Positions 8,627-17,543 are shown, counted from the stretch's first letter. The stretch is 64,000 nt of DNA from Bacillus sp. BHET2 (GCF_005938125.1 NZ_VCQN01000001.1:1674001-1738000); one strand, 5' to 3'. Notes: generated from the letters alone by a model not told the origin. Numbers and translations are program-made.

Positions 8627-9374
8627 CGTATAATCCCCCTAAATACGCCGATTGTACTTGTTCATTTTTCATGATTTCCTTCGGATGATCGTCTGCCAAC
8701 AACCTTCCATTGAATAACACCATGATGCTATCGGACAAATCCATGATCATATCCATTTTGTGTTCAATGAGGACGATCGTTTTCGTTCCTTGAGATTTGA
8801 TGGTTCGAATTACTTCCAGAATAGTCGGCACTTCTTCCAGGGACATCCCTGCTGTCGGTTCATCTAATAGTAGGATTTCTGTATCAAGGGCAAGAAGCAT
8901 GGCAATTTCAAGCTTCCTCTTTTCTCCGTGTGCAAGATTGACTGCCAGTGATTCCGCTTTACCACTAAGCATCACAAGCTTTAATAAATCATACGATTCG
9001 GTCATCATTTCACTAAATGCATGAATATTCCGGTGCATCACATACCGGATTCCGTGCTTGGATTGTACCGCTAATCTCACATTCTCTAAAACCGTTAAGT
9101 TCGGAAATACATTGGTCATCTGAAAGGAACGACCAATCCCCAGACGGGCACGTTTTGTTGGAGATAACCTGGTAATCTTCCTCCCTTTAAGGAACACCTC
9201 TCCACTCGTTGCCTTCAATTGACCACTTAATAGATTAAAGAGCGTCGTTTTCCCTGCACCATTGGGACCGATGATGGATTTGAATTCTTTTTCGGGTACA
9301 GAAAACGTGACATCATCAACGGCAGTGTGGCCTCCAAACGTAATGCTCAAATTCTTAGTTTCTAAAATATTCAA
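8610..9374 (-). CDS. livG: HAAT-family ABC transporter ATPase LivG
   Basis: 254 residues. Walker A GPNGAGKTT, Q-loop region GIGRSFQMTNVFPNLTVLEN (typical LivG wording), a divergent signature LAHGEKRKLEIA where LSGGQ would be, which is normal for LivG, Walker B ILLLDEPTAGM and switch His in VLIEHKMD. The start is TTG at 9374 with GGGGTGA seven bases before it. It is separated from the binding-protein gene by 100 bp that contain a large stem-loop, so it may be expressed at a lower level than the binding protein. Confidence 0.92.
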   Translation of the reverse strand: MNILETKNLSITFGGHTAVDDVTFSVPEKEFKSIIGPNGAGKTTLFNLLSGQLKATSGEVFLKGRKITRLSPTKRARLGIGRSFQMTNVFPNLTVLENVRLAVQSKHGIRYVMHRNIHAFSEMMTESYDLLKLVMLSGKAESLAVNLAHGEKRKLEIAMLLALDTEILLLDEPTAGMSLEEVPTILEVIRTIKSQGTKTIVLIEHKMDMIMDLSDSIMVLFNGRLLADDHPKEIMKNEQVQSAYLGGLYDEYTA

Positions 9375-9403
9375 CTGTCTTCACCCCGCTAGAATTTTCT
9401 AAA

Positions 9404-9453
9404 GGGGGCTGACTAGAAACAAAGTGCCAAAACACACCTGTCAGTCACCCCCC
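9404..9453 (-). promoter_or_regulatory. Intercistronic stem-loop between binding-protein gene and livG
   Basis: GGGGGCTGAC (9404-9413) pairs with GTCAG..CCCCC (9440-9453, three-base bulge), and AAGTG/CACCT pairing extends the inner part. On the minus transcript there is no long U-tract, only CCCCCUUUAG, so this is more likely a partial terminator or RNA-stabilising hairpin that lets the upstream binding protein be made in excess, as in many ABC operons. Confidence 0.55.
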
Positions 9454-9474
9454 TCTTATTCCCTTATGTTCTAT

Positions 9475-10698
9475 TTAGTTACGAATCGGAGGCGCGGTTT
9501 CTTCCGGTGAAAGCTCTCTAATCAGTACCGGAACAGGATATGGAACTCCTTCTTTCTTCTCAAGCTTGATGGCGTACAGCGTTTGTAGGGCCTGATGATC
9601 TTCTTCACGGAATGTCATCGTTCCCTTCGGCGTATCAAAACTCATTCCTTCCATCGTATCTATGAGGGTGTCAGGATCCAGGTCACCTTCTGTTTTCTTG
9701 ATCGCCTCTACAATAGAGATCGCTGAACTCATTCCACCAGGAGTGAAGAGATCAGGTACTTCCCCGTCATATTTCTTCTTGTGTTCTTCCACTAACCAGT
9801 CATTGACCTCATTGTTAGGGAGTTCATGGTAGTAGACACTGAAGCCTTCCATCCCAACGAGGGGCTCCATGGCGGATAGAGCAGCAATATCAGGCGCTCC
9901 TGTAGATATTTTGATCCCTTTTTCCTGCAACTTCATATCCCCGATCTGGCTCCAAGGGGAATTGGCTCCTGCCCAGATGACAAATAGATAATCCGGTTTA
10001 CTATCAATGACCTTCTGGATATTGGATGTGAAATCGGTCGCCGCAGGATCTGCATACTCCTCGAGGACGATTTCTGCTCCCAGACCTTCAGCCGTTTCTT
10101 TAAATGCGGCCACCCCATCACGGCCAAAGGAGTAATCCGGTGCCAATGTGGCAATTTTCACCCCATCCTTCGCAATCGCCGCTGCTCCGGCAATGGCATC
10201 CTGAGAAGAGTTGCGAGCTGTCCTGAAGATATACCGATTAAACTCAGAACCTGTAATACTATCCGCTACCGCTGGTTCAACAATCATGACCTTCTCGTAT
10301 TCTTCAGCTAGTGGAAGCACTGCCAGAGTATCACCTGAGCTTGAAGAACCGACCAGGAAATCGACTTCATCTTCCTCAAATAGTTTCGTCGCTTTCTGAA
10401 CCGCTACTTCTGGTTTCGTTTCAGTGTCTTCATAAACCACTTCTATTTTCTTACCGTCGACTTCCATCGTCCCATCTGTTGCATACATGAGTCCCAATTC
10501 AAACCCACGCTGCGTCTGCTTTCCATATGACTCAAGTGCCCCTGTAAGGGAAGCAAGTACCCCTATCTTCACTGTTTCCTGTCCGTTTTCATCCCCGTCC
10601 CCCGAACCTCCGCTGCTTTTTGAGCCGCATGCACTAGCTGTTATCAATAAGCATGACATCAGCACCACTAAAGCCGTCCACCTAAACGATCGTTTCAT
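9475..10698 (-). CDS. ABC transporter substrate-binding lipoprotein, periplasmic-binding type I fold
   Basis: 407 residues. Signal peptide KRSFRWTALVVLMSCLLI with lipobox TASAC (Cys24), followed by a Ser/Gly linker, so it is anchored to the outer face of the membrane. The body begins VKIGVLASLTGALESYGKQ, the classical start of Leu/Ile/Val-binding-protein-like receptors, followed by VDFLVGSSSSGDTLAVLP and NRYIFRTARNSSQDA. It captures the substrate for LivHMGF. Receptors of this fold bind amino acids, amides or small carboxylic acids, and the ligand cannot be named. It is the first gene of the operon, directly behind the twin GTTACAA promoter. The ATG at 10698 follows GAGGGGGAG. Confidence 0.9.
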   Translation of the reverse strand: MKRSFRWTALVVLMSCLLITASACGSKSSGGSGDGDENGQETVKIGVLASLTGALESYGKQTQRGFELGLMYATDGTMEVDGKKIEVVYEDTETKPEVAVQKATKLFEEDEVDFLVGSSSSGDTLAVLPLAEEYEKVMIVEPAVADSITGSEFNRYIFRTARNSSQDAIAGAAAIAKDGVKIATLAPDYSFGRDGVAAFKETAEGLGAEIVLEEYADPAATDFTSNIQKVIDSKPDYLFVIWAGANSPWSQIGDMKLQEKGIKISTGAPDIAALSAMEPLVGMEGFSVYYHELPNNEVNDWLVEEHKKKYDGEVPDLFTPGGMSSAISIVEAIKKTEGDLDPDTLIDTMEGMSFDTPKGTMTFREEDHQALQTLYAIKLEKKEGVPYPVPVLIRELSPEETAPPIRN

Positions 10699-10747
10699 AT
10701 TTTCTCCCCCTCTGAGATTGAATTAAAGCGATAAAAGCTTTGATTTC

Positions 10748-10781
10748 ATCATAGGGGAGGAGAGTTACAAATGAGTTACAA
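10748..10781 (-). promoter_or_regulatory. Twin GTTACAA operator and -10 box of the importer/thiolase operon
   Basis: Plus-strand GTTACAA at 10764-10770 and 10775-10781, separated by ATGA, with ATCATA at 10748-10753. On the minus strand this reads TTGTAAC-N4-TTGTAAC-N10-TATGAT, with ATGAAAT shared beyond the -10. It matches the site at 392-425 in sequence and spacing. No good -35 hexamer is present, so activator dependence is likely. The rest of the 347 bp gap up to 11045 holds only the promoter of the HD-GYP gene. Confidence 0.65.
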
Positions 10782-11001
10782 AAATCCGGGTACTTGGTTG
10801 GAGTAATAGACAGACCCGTTAGGATTCACATTTGCAAGATTGAAAGAAAATCGTTTTCGACCAGGATTTATATTATAGAGAGTCCGACCTGTTTATGGAT
10901 TAATGATTCTTTTCGTCAGCCGAAACATGCCCTCCATTTTCAAAAACACGAAAACTCCGGCAACACATAAAACAACCATGTTCCCAACCTTCATTTTCCT
11001 A

Positions 11002-11007
11002 TATAAT
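11002..11007 (+). promoter_or_regulatory. -10 element of the HD-GYP gene
   Basis: A perfect TATAAT lies 38 bp before the TTG start. No clear -35 hexamer is seen at 16-18 bp. Confidence 0.4.
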
Positions 11008-11045
11008 GAATCTACTAAATGTTAGTGAAATTGGAGGATTGATCC

Positions 11046-12551
11046 TTGAATATATTTCAGCAATTTCAGCGCACAATCATCAAAAATTACCTGTTAGGAA
11101 GTTTCATAGCAGTCTTCGGTGTCGGTTCCGTGTTTATTTTTCAAACTCTTTCTCTTAAGCAGGACGAGTTATTTGCCATGGGGAGCATCATCTTCCTATC
11201 AATCATCACCATGTTCGGCTTTGAATTCTCGGTGTATCAGAAACATATCCGTCCGATTAAACGAATCTATAAAAGAGAGGGAACACCCGAATTGCCCCTT
11301 CTCCTTGCAGCCTATCAACAAGCAGAAAAGTTCCCCCTTTTAACAGTTAAACGGATCTTGCTCCCTCATTTTCTGGGGCTTGCTCTTCCGTCGACTTTGT
11401 TGACGGTCCTCTTCATCAGTGGAGGAGGTCTTTCGATTCCGTATTCATACATTTTTTATGCCTGGTGCGGTGCTTTTTTAGTGGCCATCCTTCATGCGTT
11501 AATTGAATTTTTCTTAACCTTTAAAGCTTGTCACTGGCTGCAGGGTGATCTTATCCGGGAAACGATTGAAACATATGGGGTCGATCCATCTAGCCAGTCC
11601 ACAGTATTTATTAGCTTGAAGCGAAAGATCCTGGCGGCTTCACTGTTTCTTGCCCTATTTCCCATCCTGCTTTTCTCTCTTGCCTCTCAGATTCGCTTAT
11701 CCATCGCAGGTTCCACACTCTTAGTAGACTATTGGAAGTGGGCTGGATCTCTGATTCTCATCATCACGCTTCTCGCTTTCTACGGAGCGCTCCTTATCTT
11801 CAAGAGCATTGAAGCTCCGGTAAAGGAACTGGTAAACCGATTTGAGAAAGTAGAGAAAGGTGATATGGCTCCTGTCGTAAATACATACACAGATGAGTTT
11901 TCCCACCTCTTCTCCGGGTTTAATCATATGGTAGAAGCCATCAATCTTCGTGATCAGAAAAACCAGCAGCTCCTCGACCAATTCTTCGCAGTGGTCGCAG
12001 GTACATTGGATGCAAGAGACCCCTACACTGCAGGTCATAGCAAGCGTGTGGCCGAATATTCTGTCCTGATTGCCAAACAGTGCAAGTGGTTAGTTAAGGA
12101 TATAGACTTACTCAATAAATCGGCCCTTCTTCATGACATTGGAAAAATCGGCATTCGGGATGATGTGCTTCTAAAAGAAGGCAAATTAACTGATGAAGAG
12201 TTCGCCCAAATAAAACGTCATCCTACTATAGGTGAAGAGATTGTCAAAGGGGTCCAGTTAACGGAAGAACTTCTACCAATCTTGCCTGGTATCAAGCACC
12301 ATCATGAGCGGGTCGATGGCGTTGGATACCCTGATCAATTAAAGGGAGATGAGATTCCTGTGTTCGGACGATTGATTGCGGTCGCCGATGCTTTTGACGC
12401 CATGACCTCTGACCGTCCTTATCGAAAAGGAATGCCGTTTGAGAAAGCATTCTCCATCTTGATTGAAGGCAAAGGAACACAATGGGATGAGGAATTTGTA
12501 GATGCGTTTTTAGAGGGAATGGAGTTTAAGAACAGTCGGCAGACAGGATGA
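11046..12551 (+). CDS. Membrane HD-GYP domain protein, probable cyclic-di-GMP phosphodiesterase
   Basis: 501 residues from a TTG at 11046, eight bases after GGAGG. Residues 1-260 carry about six hydrophobic segments in two groups. A HAMP-like linker follows (EAPVKELVNRFEKVEKGDMAPV), then the HD-GYP domain from about 318: AGHSKRV, LHDIGKIGI (the HD pair), KRHPTIGEEI, KHHHERVDGVGYP and DAFDAMTSDRPYR. All metal ligands and the GYP signature are intact, so hydrolysis of c-di-GMP is expected. It converges with the BTAD regulator gene and shares its terminator. Whether it is functionally linked to the importer operon is unknown. Confidence 0.88.
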   Translation: MNIFQQFQRTIIKNYLLGSFIAVFGVGSVFIFQTLSLKQDELFAMGSIIFLSIITMFGFEFSVYQKHIRPIKRIYKREGTPELPLLLAAYQQAEKFPLLTVKRILLPHFLGLALPSTLLTVLFISGGGLSIPYSYIFYAWCGAFLVAILHALIEFFLTFKACHWLQGDLIRETIETYGVDPSSQSTVFISLKRKILAASLFLALFPILLFSLASQIRLSIAGSTLLVDYWKWAGSLILIITLLAFYGALLIFKSIEAPVKELVNRFEKVEKGDMAPVVNTYTDEFSHLFSGFNHMVEAINLRDQKNQQLLDQFFAVVAGTLDARDPYTAGHSKRVAEYSVLIAKQCKWLVKDIDLLNKSALLHDIGKIGIRDDVLLKEGKLTDEEFAQIKRHPTIGEEIVKGVQLTEELLPILPGIKHHHERVDGVGYPDQLKGDEIPVFGRLIAVADAFDAMTSDRPYRKGMPFEKAFSILIEGKGTQWDEEFVDAFLEGMEFKNSRQTG

Positions 12552-12594
12552 CGGCCGAGGCCATGTACGTCGGTACTCCTGTTTCAAGCAGCAA

Positions 12595-12645
12595 AAAAGG
12601 ATCAGATCGCAGGTCGATCAGATCGCAGGTCGATCTGATCCTTTT
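12595..12645. terminator. Bidirectional terminator with an internal 16 bp duplication
   Basis: GGATCAGATCG (12599-12609) pairs with CGATCTGATCC (12631-12641), with A and T runs outside. The 16-mer GATCAGATCGCAGGTC occurs twice in tandem (12600-12615, 12616-12631), so the loop has apparently been enlarged by one duplicated unit. It serves the HD-GYP gene (plus) and the BTAD regulator (minus). Confidence 0.8.
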
Positions 12646-12650
12646 CTTAT

Positions 12651-15600
12651 TTATTTCGGCATACCTTTACCCTTTACTCCAATGATCATTTCGTACATTT
12701 CACGGGTCGCATTCATCGGCCCGACGCCAAGTTCCGTGTCAAGAATGTCCTTGCAGCGTTGGAACCATTTTAACGATTGGGGGCGGTTATTCTTCTGATA
12801 ATAACCATACATGAGAATCCGGTAGGCTTCTTCCCACAGTGGATCATGTTCGATGATTTCAAGACAATAATTGATGGCTTCATCCACCTGTTCCGTCCTG
12901 ACTGCGAGCTGGGCCCGTTTCTCCAATCCTCTCAAGTATAGAAGATGAAGCTTCTCTCTTTCCTTCTCGGTCCACCATGTACCTTTGCGGTCGGGCAAGA
13001 ACATGCCTTTGTAGTAATGAAATCCCCTTTCCAAGTATTGAATGGACTTCTCCACATCATTTTCCTTTAATCCTTCCGTGATCCAGCCCGTAAATTGATC
13101 GGCATCGTACTCAATGCCCGCCACCGGATTTAACCCGTAGCCTTCTTGATGCCTGCCAATGAAGAATGCTTTTCCTCGTGCTTCACGGTTGGGCTCCAAT
13201 ACATTATTCAATGCGTTGAGCGCCACCTTGAAATCACGGTCCGACCCCGTCCCCTCCGGCCAAAGTTCCTCGATGATTTCTTCTTTCCGTTTTAATTGGT
13301 TTCCCTGGATCAGGAGGTATTGAAATAATTCCTTCGCTTTCTCCCTCTGCCATTGTTTCTCTTTGACTCTATGATCTCCTAACCGAATTTCAAAGCGACC
13401 CAGGGTTTGAACCTTGATTGTGTATCCTGGGTGAGAGGAGATGGAATCGTATCCCAATCTGGTTAGTAATTGATGGCAGTAAGGAGCATGAATACCTTCA
13501 TGACAGGCTCTCACCACTAATGGAATCAGGATTTGTAAATCTTTCGGACCGAAAGTAGTCGGCTTAAAAAAGATAAATTCATACTCTCCCATTTGGACTT
13601 CATTTAAGCAGGATGTCATGCTTTCAACGAACAAGTCATCATGATCAGTTATGTGAGCGATAGCGCTTTTCCACAAGTCTGTCATCATCTTACCGTATCG
13701 ATCACCGCATGCATCGAACTGGCTGCCTGCCCGGTCGAAGTATATCCTCGACTCTTCGAACGCTTCCCTGAAGAAATCCGTCATCCCCACACTCAGAAGA
13801 ATAAGGGAATGCAACCACATATCTTCTACTTTCTCGGTTTCATGAAGTGCTTCTTCGGCTAGTTCTTTCGCTTTTTGAAACTCTCCTGCTCTCGCATATA
13901 GGATCGACAAACCCATCAGCGGCTCTGCTTTGCCCCGTGAAACATTGATCTGATTCATCAATTCCAATGAAGTTTCATAGCAACTTTTCGCAAGTGCTGC
14001 GTCATAATCACTGATAAGCTGAACGGCATGGCCCATCCTGATCCATCCACAGGCTTCCACGAATGGTGATTTCCCTTTGATCCCCTGACTGATTCCCTGC
14101 TGCGCCAAAGCTTTGGCTTCATTCCCATTCCCCATGAATGATTGGATGAGTGATAATAGTAATTCCTTCTCCCGGTGAGATTGGGGAAGCTGGTCTTCAC
14201 TTTCTTTGAAGAGAAGGACCTGCTTAGCTTCTTGAAGCTTACCTGTACGAAGGAGCATCCTTGCTTCAAGATTTCCTTCCACTTTCATAAACCCGTTCTT
14301 CTTTCCCTTCTCATACCACAGTTTTGCCTGCATCGCTTTTCCGGAGTTCACCAGGTTTTCTGCTATCAATACGTACAGCCGGTTCTTTTCTTCAAGATAT
14401 TCTTGCTTATTCCCTCCCAGGCATTCAATGGCCTTTAGTAAAAACCGCTGCGCTTTTCCTGGCTGAATCGTATCTAAGTAAATTCGCCCAATCCCCTCAT
14501 ACACTTTACTCAGCATAGCCGGGTCTCCCTCTGCAAGACTGATACCACTGGTATACGCTTTTTCCGCTTTTTCATAAAACGAACGATACCGAAAGAACTC
14601 TCCCTGATAAAACCATAAGGAATAATATTGATTCTTCAGCAGATCGGGTATTTCCCCTAAGTAATCACCAAGCGTTTCAAGCTGTCCTCCCTTGATCATC
14701 CCGTCGGCTTCCCGGACTAAGATAGCAGAAACAGCCTCGATGTTTTCCATTTTCATATAATGAAAAATGGCTTTCTCCCACTTCCCTTGCCGTTCAAAGA
14801 ATTGGGCGCATTTCAGTTGCAACTCCCTATACAGACCCAGGTTTTCCGTTTTTAATTTCCGTTCTAAAAACGTTTGGAACAAGGCATGAAGACGGTAATA
14901 GTCTGATCCTTTCATTTCGTGGAGAAGGGCATTTTTTTCTGACAGCTGTTTTAGCATTTGCACCGACCCCGGAAGTTCAAAGATGGCTTCGCATATACCT
15001 CCGTGGATTTCTTCAAGTATCGAGATTTGCTTCAGAAACTGCTGGACAATCGGAGTCTGTTTGGAAAACACCTCATGAGCCAAATAATGAAAAAGTTCTT
15101 CAAGGGAGGAATGCTGCTTTTCAACCATTAGAATATCAGGGTTTTCCTGAAGCTGTGAATGAATCATACTGACCGCAATGACCCATCCTTCAGTTAAGTC
15201 ACAAATCCCATCCAGCTGAGATTCGGGAATGGCCGTTTCATGAAAGTCAGTTAGTAGCACTTCCACCTCTTCTTTCGTAAGGCACAAATCGCTTTCCGTT
15301 ATCTCCAGCAATTGACGGGATAGTTTAAGCTGTATAAACGAAGCCCACGAAGGTTTAGTTCTTGTTGAAATAAAGAAATGTAGATGGCCGGGTAAATGTT
15401 CAATGACCTTCTCCATCCACTGATTAATCAGGAAGGAATGGTCTACAAGATGGTAGTCATCGACAATAATGGTGAAGGGATGGGGGATTTTCATGCACTC
15501 GTTTATAAATAACGCACTTAATCGATAGATATCTTCATCTTTACTATATTGCCCCATAGATAGCAGTGTTTCCTTCAGTTCTTCGCCGAAATGGGGAAAC

Positions 15601-15872
15601 TGCTTCTGAATGCTGTAGACAATATTCGTGACAAAAGGGATCAGTCCGTCATCAGTCTGCGTAATGGAGTACCAGCAATGCAACGGATTCACATCTTGCA
15701 AAAACTGACTGATGGCCGTGCTCTTTCCGTATCCGGCACCTGAGTGGACGATCATTAATTTATAGTTTGTAACCGCTCTCATCTTTTTCATTAAACTCGG
15801 ACGCCTAATATATGAATCCTTAACTACAGGCGGCACAAATTTGGTTTCAATGATTGGAATTTCGATTGTCAC
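12651..15872 (-). CDS. STAND-type transcriptional activator with C-terminal SARP-like wHTH and BTAD module
   Basis: About 1073 residues from a GTG at 15872 that follows GAGGGTGG. The open frame extends to 15941 without a ribosome site. The N-terminus resembles MalT: a P-loop SGAGYGKST (~44-52), then an IVDDYH Walker B region and winged-helix parts. The middle (~360-790) is TPR-like, rich in Ala/Glu/Leu helices. From about 815 the protein has LGRFEIRLGD..., an OmpR-like DNA-binding fold, followed by a bacterial transcriptional activation domain ending near 1070. BTAD proteins activate neighbouring pathway genes by binding direct repeats next to -10 boxes. The two TTGTAAC-repeat promoters in this window are the obvious candidates. 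The inducer may be sensed by the TPR/STAND part. Confidence 0.85.
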   Translation of the reverse strand: MTIEIPIIETKFVPPVVKDSYIRRPSLMKKMRAVTNYKLMIVHSGAGYGKSTAISQFLQDVNPLHCWYSITQTDDGLIPFVTNIVYSIQKQFPHFGEELKETLLSMGQYSKDEDIYRLSALFINECMKIPHPFTIIVDDYHLVDHSFLINQWMEKVIEHLPGHLHFFISTRTKPSWASFIQLKLSRQLLEITESDLCLTKEEVEVLLTDFHETAIPESQLDGICDLTEGWVIAVSMIHSQLQENPDILMVEKQHSSLEELFHYLAHEVFSKQTPIVQQFLKQISILEEIHGGICEAIFELPGSVQMLKQLSEKNALLHEMKGSDYYRLHALFQTFLERKLKTENLGLYRELQLKCAQFFERQGKWEKAIFHYMKMENIEAVSAILVREADGMIKGGQLETLGDYLGEIPDLLKNQYYSLWFYQGEFFRYRSFYEKAEKAYTSGISLAEGDPAMLSKVYEGIGRIYLDTIQPGKAQRFLLKAIECLGGNKQEYLEEKNRLYVLIAENLVNSGKAMQAKLWYEKGKKNGFMKVEGNLEARMLLRTGKLQEAKQVLLFKESEDQLPQSHREKELLLSLIQSFMGNGNEAKALAQQGISQGIKGKSPFVEACGWIRMGHAVQLISDYDAALAKSCYETSLELMNQINVSRGKAEPLMGLSILYARAGEFQKAKELAEEALHETEKVEDMWLHSLILLSVGMTDFFREAFEESRIYFDRAGSQFDACGDRYGKMMTDLWKSAIAHITDHDDLFVESMTSCLNEVQMGEYEFIFFKPTTFGPKDLQILIPLVVRACHEGIHAPYCHQLLTRLGYDSISSHPGYTIKVQTLGRFEIRLGDHRVKEKQWQREKAKELFQYLLIQGNQLKRKEEIIEELWPEGTGSDRDFKVALNALNNVLEPNREARGKAFFIGRHQEGYGLNPVAGIEYDADQFTGWITEGLKENDVEKSIQYLERGFHYYKGMFLPDRKGTWWTEKEREKLHLLYLRGLEKRAQLAVRTEQVDEAINYCLEIIEHDPLWEEAYRILMYGYYQKNNRPQSLKWFQRCKDILDTELGVGPMNATREMYEMIIGVKGKGMPK

Positions 15873-15911
15873 ACTACCACCCTCAAAATAAACGAATTTT
15901 CTTACTATTCT

Positions 15912-15941
15912 ATCATATTTATATTGGATGCATGGGGACAA
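15912..15941 (-). promoter_or_regulatory. Candidate sigma-A promoter of the BTAD regulator
   Basis: On the minus strand TTGTCC (15936-15941), an 18 bp spacer and TATGAT (15912-15917) precede the GTG start by about 40 bp. The twin heptamer is absent here, so there is no sign of autoregulation through that site. Confidence 0.4.
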
Positions 15942-15967
15942 CTAGTACTAAAATGGAAATTCTATGA

Positions 15968-16005
15968 TAAAAAAAGATACGGCTCATTGATTGAGCCGTA
16001 TCTTT
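15968..16005 (-). terminator. Terminator of the signal peptidase gene
   Basis: GATACGGCTCA (15976-15986), loop TTGAT, TGAGCCGTATC (15992-16002), extended by AAA/TTT pairs. Seven A on the plus strand supply the U-tract for the minus transcript. Confidence 0.85.
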
Positions 16006-16012
16006 CGTTTTG

Positions 16013-16573
16013 TTATTTTCTAAATTGCATATCCCATTCATTGATGGGCCAATAGCGGAGATCCACTTTCCCGACAATCTGTTCCCTGTCGACAAAACCG
16101 AAGTAGCGACTATCCATGCTCCCCCTGCGATTATCTCCAAGAACGAATATCTTTCCTTTCGGGACCGTTTTCTCACCAGTGATTTCCTGAAGGGTAAAGT
16201 CACCGGTAAGCTTGCTGCCGATATACTCCTGCTTGAATTTGTCCAGGTATGATTCAGGGTAATACTCCCCGTTAACATACAGCTTGTCGTCTTTGTACAC
16301 TACCTTATCTCCAGGTAGTCCGATTATTCGTTTCACATAATCTTCTTTTTCATTCGCATGGAACACCACTACATCAAAGCGATCCAATTCCCCAATATGA
16401 TAACCGATTTTATTCACAACTAGTTTATTTCCATCCTGCAATGTCGGCATCATGGATTCACCTTCCACCACATAGTTGGAAAAGAGAAAGGTCCGAATGA
16501 TAATGAAGATAATTAGTCCAATTCCCAAGGCTTTAATCCATTCAAGTCCTTCTCTTTTTACCTCTTCTCTCAA
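16013..16573 (-). CDS. lepB: Type I signal peptidase
   Basis: 186 residues, the size of Bacillus SipS/SipV enzymes. One N-terminal membrane anchor (ALGIGLIIFIIIRTFLF), then the catalytic Ser in VVEGESMMPTL, the general-base Lys in DYVKRIIGLPGD, and the conserved GDNRRGSMDSRYFG box. It cleaves signal peptides from secreted proteins outside the membrane. The start is TTG at 16573 after GGAGG, overlapping the stop of the TVP38-family gene by four bases. In B. subtilis sipV also follows the TVP38-like yhjE, so this is probably the SipV orthologue, but paralogues are hard to separate by eye. Confidence 0.92.
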   Translation of the reverse strand: MREEVKREGLEWIKALGIGLIIFIIIRTFLFSNYVVEGESMMPTLQDGNKLVVNKIGYHIGELDRFDVVVFHANEKEDYVKRIIGLPGDKVVYKDDKLYVNGEYYPESYLDKFKQEYIGSKLTGDFTLQEITGEKTVPKGKIFVLGDNRRGSMDSRYFGFVDREQIVGKVDLRYWPINEWDMQFRK

Positions 16574-17211
16574 TTTGATTCCTCCTGCTTTTTCCGTTCA
16601 ATTCGTTGATCTAATTCCATTTTCTTATTCAGATGTATCTCAATTCGTTTTCCTACAAACCATAAAACGAAAATAATGGCCACGACGATTACTGTACGCA
16701 TAGGTTGTTTTACTAATGATATAATATCATATCCTATAAAGCTTATGGTGAAGATCATCACCATTTTCCCCGTTACCACCGCAAGCATATATTGAGCGAT
16801 GCTAATGGAAGATAATCCTGCAACTACGTTCACTACGGCCGACGGAGTAAACGGGAAACACAACAAAATGAACAACGGTCCAAATCCATGCCTGTCTACC
16901 CATTTGGTTAAGCGGTTCACTTGCCTGTTCTTTCTTAAAAAGCGAAAGACCTTCGTCTCTCCGTATCGCCTAACCAGCAAAAAGACAATCAGGGCACCAA
17001 GAGTCGCGCCAATCCACGAAAACAGGAAGCCCCACCATAGCCCGAAGGCATTGGCATTGGCCGTCACGAACACCACCAAGGGAAGAAACGGAAGAAATGC
17101 CTCCAACAGTGGAAGCAAGATCCCTGGAATCGGTCCAAACGAACGATACTGTTGAATCAGATCCATCATATTTTCTAGTGTAAACCATTCTTTTATCGTA
17201 TTGATATTCAT
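16570..17211 (-). CDS. yhjE: TVP38/TMEM64 (DedA-like) membrane protein, YhjE type
   Basis: 213 residues with five or six membrane segments. The motif FPFTPSAVVNVVAGLSSI with the preceding GFGPLFILLC is the family hallmark (SNARE-associated/VTT domain). Such proteins are thought to move or scramble phospholipids. A polar Lys/Glu-rich C-terminal tail faces the cytosol. The ATG at 17211 follows AAGGGGA. It is translated together with the signal peptidase. Upstream lies a 485 bp gap with phased repeats. Confidence 0.8.
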   Translation of the reverse strand: MNINTIKEWFTLENMMDLIQQYRSFGPIPGILLPLLEAFLPFLPLVVFVTANANAFGLWWGFLFSWIGATLGALIVFLLVRRYGETKVFRFLRKNRQVNRLTKWVDRHGFGPLFILLCFPFTPSAVVNVVAGLSSISIAQYMLAVVTGKMVMIFTISFIGYDIISLVKQPMRTVIVVAIIFVLWFVGKRIEIHLNKKMELDQRIERKKQEESN

Positions 17212-17441
17212 ATTATATGTTTCCCCTTAAACGACCATGAACACAAAAGCACATTTCATCATCACAGTACTTACTATATTCATCATATCACACCAGAACC
17301 GGATTTCCATATTGTTAACTCATGCGTCGTTTTTATTAATACAAGGTTGCCTAATATGGGGAATTGTAAACCTACTGAGAGGGGTTATTTTTAGGTTGGG
17401 GCTAGGAGTTTGGTGTGCGTGATTTGCCGGATATCGATGAA

Positions 17442-17492
17442 TGGCAGATAAAAATGTTTTCCGGGGTGACAAATTCTGAAAACGGCAGATGA
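17442..17492. repeat. Two GGCAGAT units 41 bp apart
   Basis: TGGCAGATAA (17442-17451) and CGGCAGATGA (17483-17492) are the reverse complement of the TTATCTGCCA units in the array at 23251-23320. Their distance is twice the 20.5 bp step seen in the neighbouring array. Confidence 0.5.
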
Positions 17493-17543
17493 TTTTCCCT
17501 CACACTTCTTCCAGCCTCCAATCTTCCTGTTCTTTCCTCTGAT

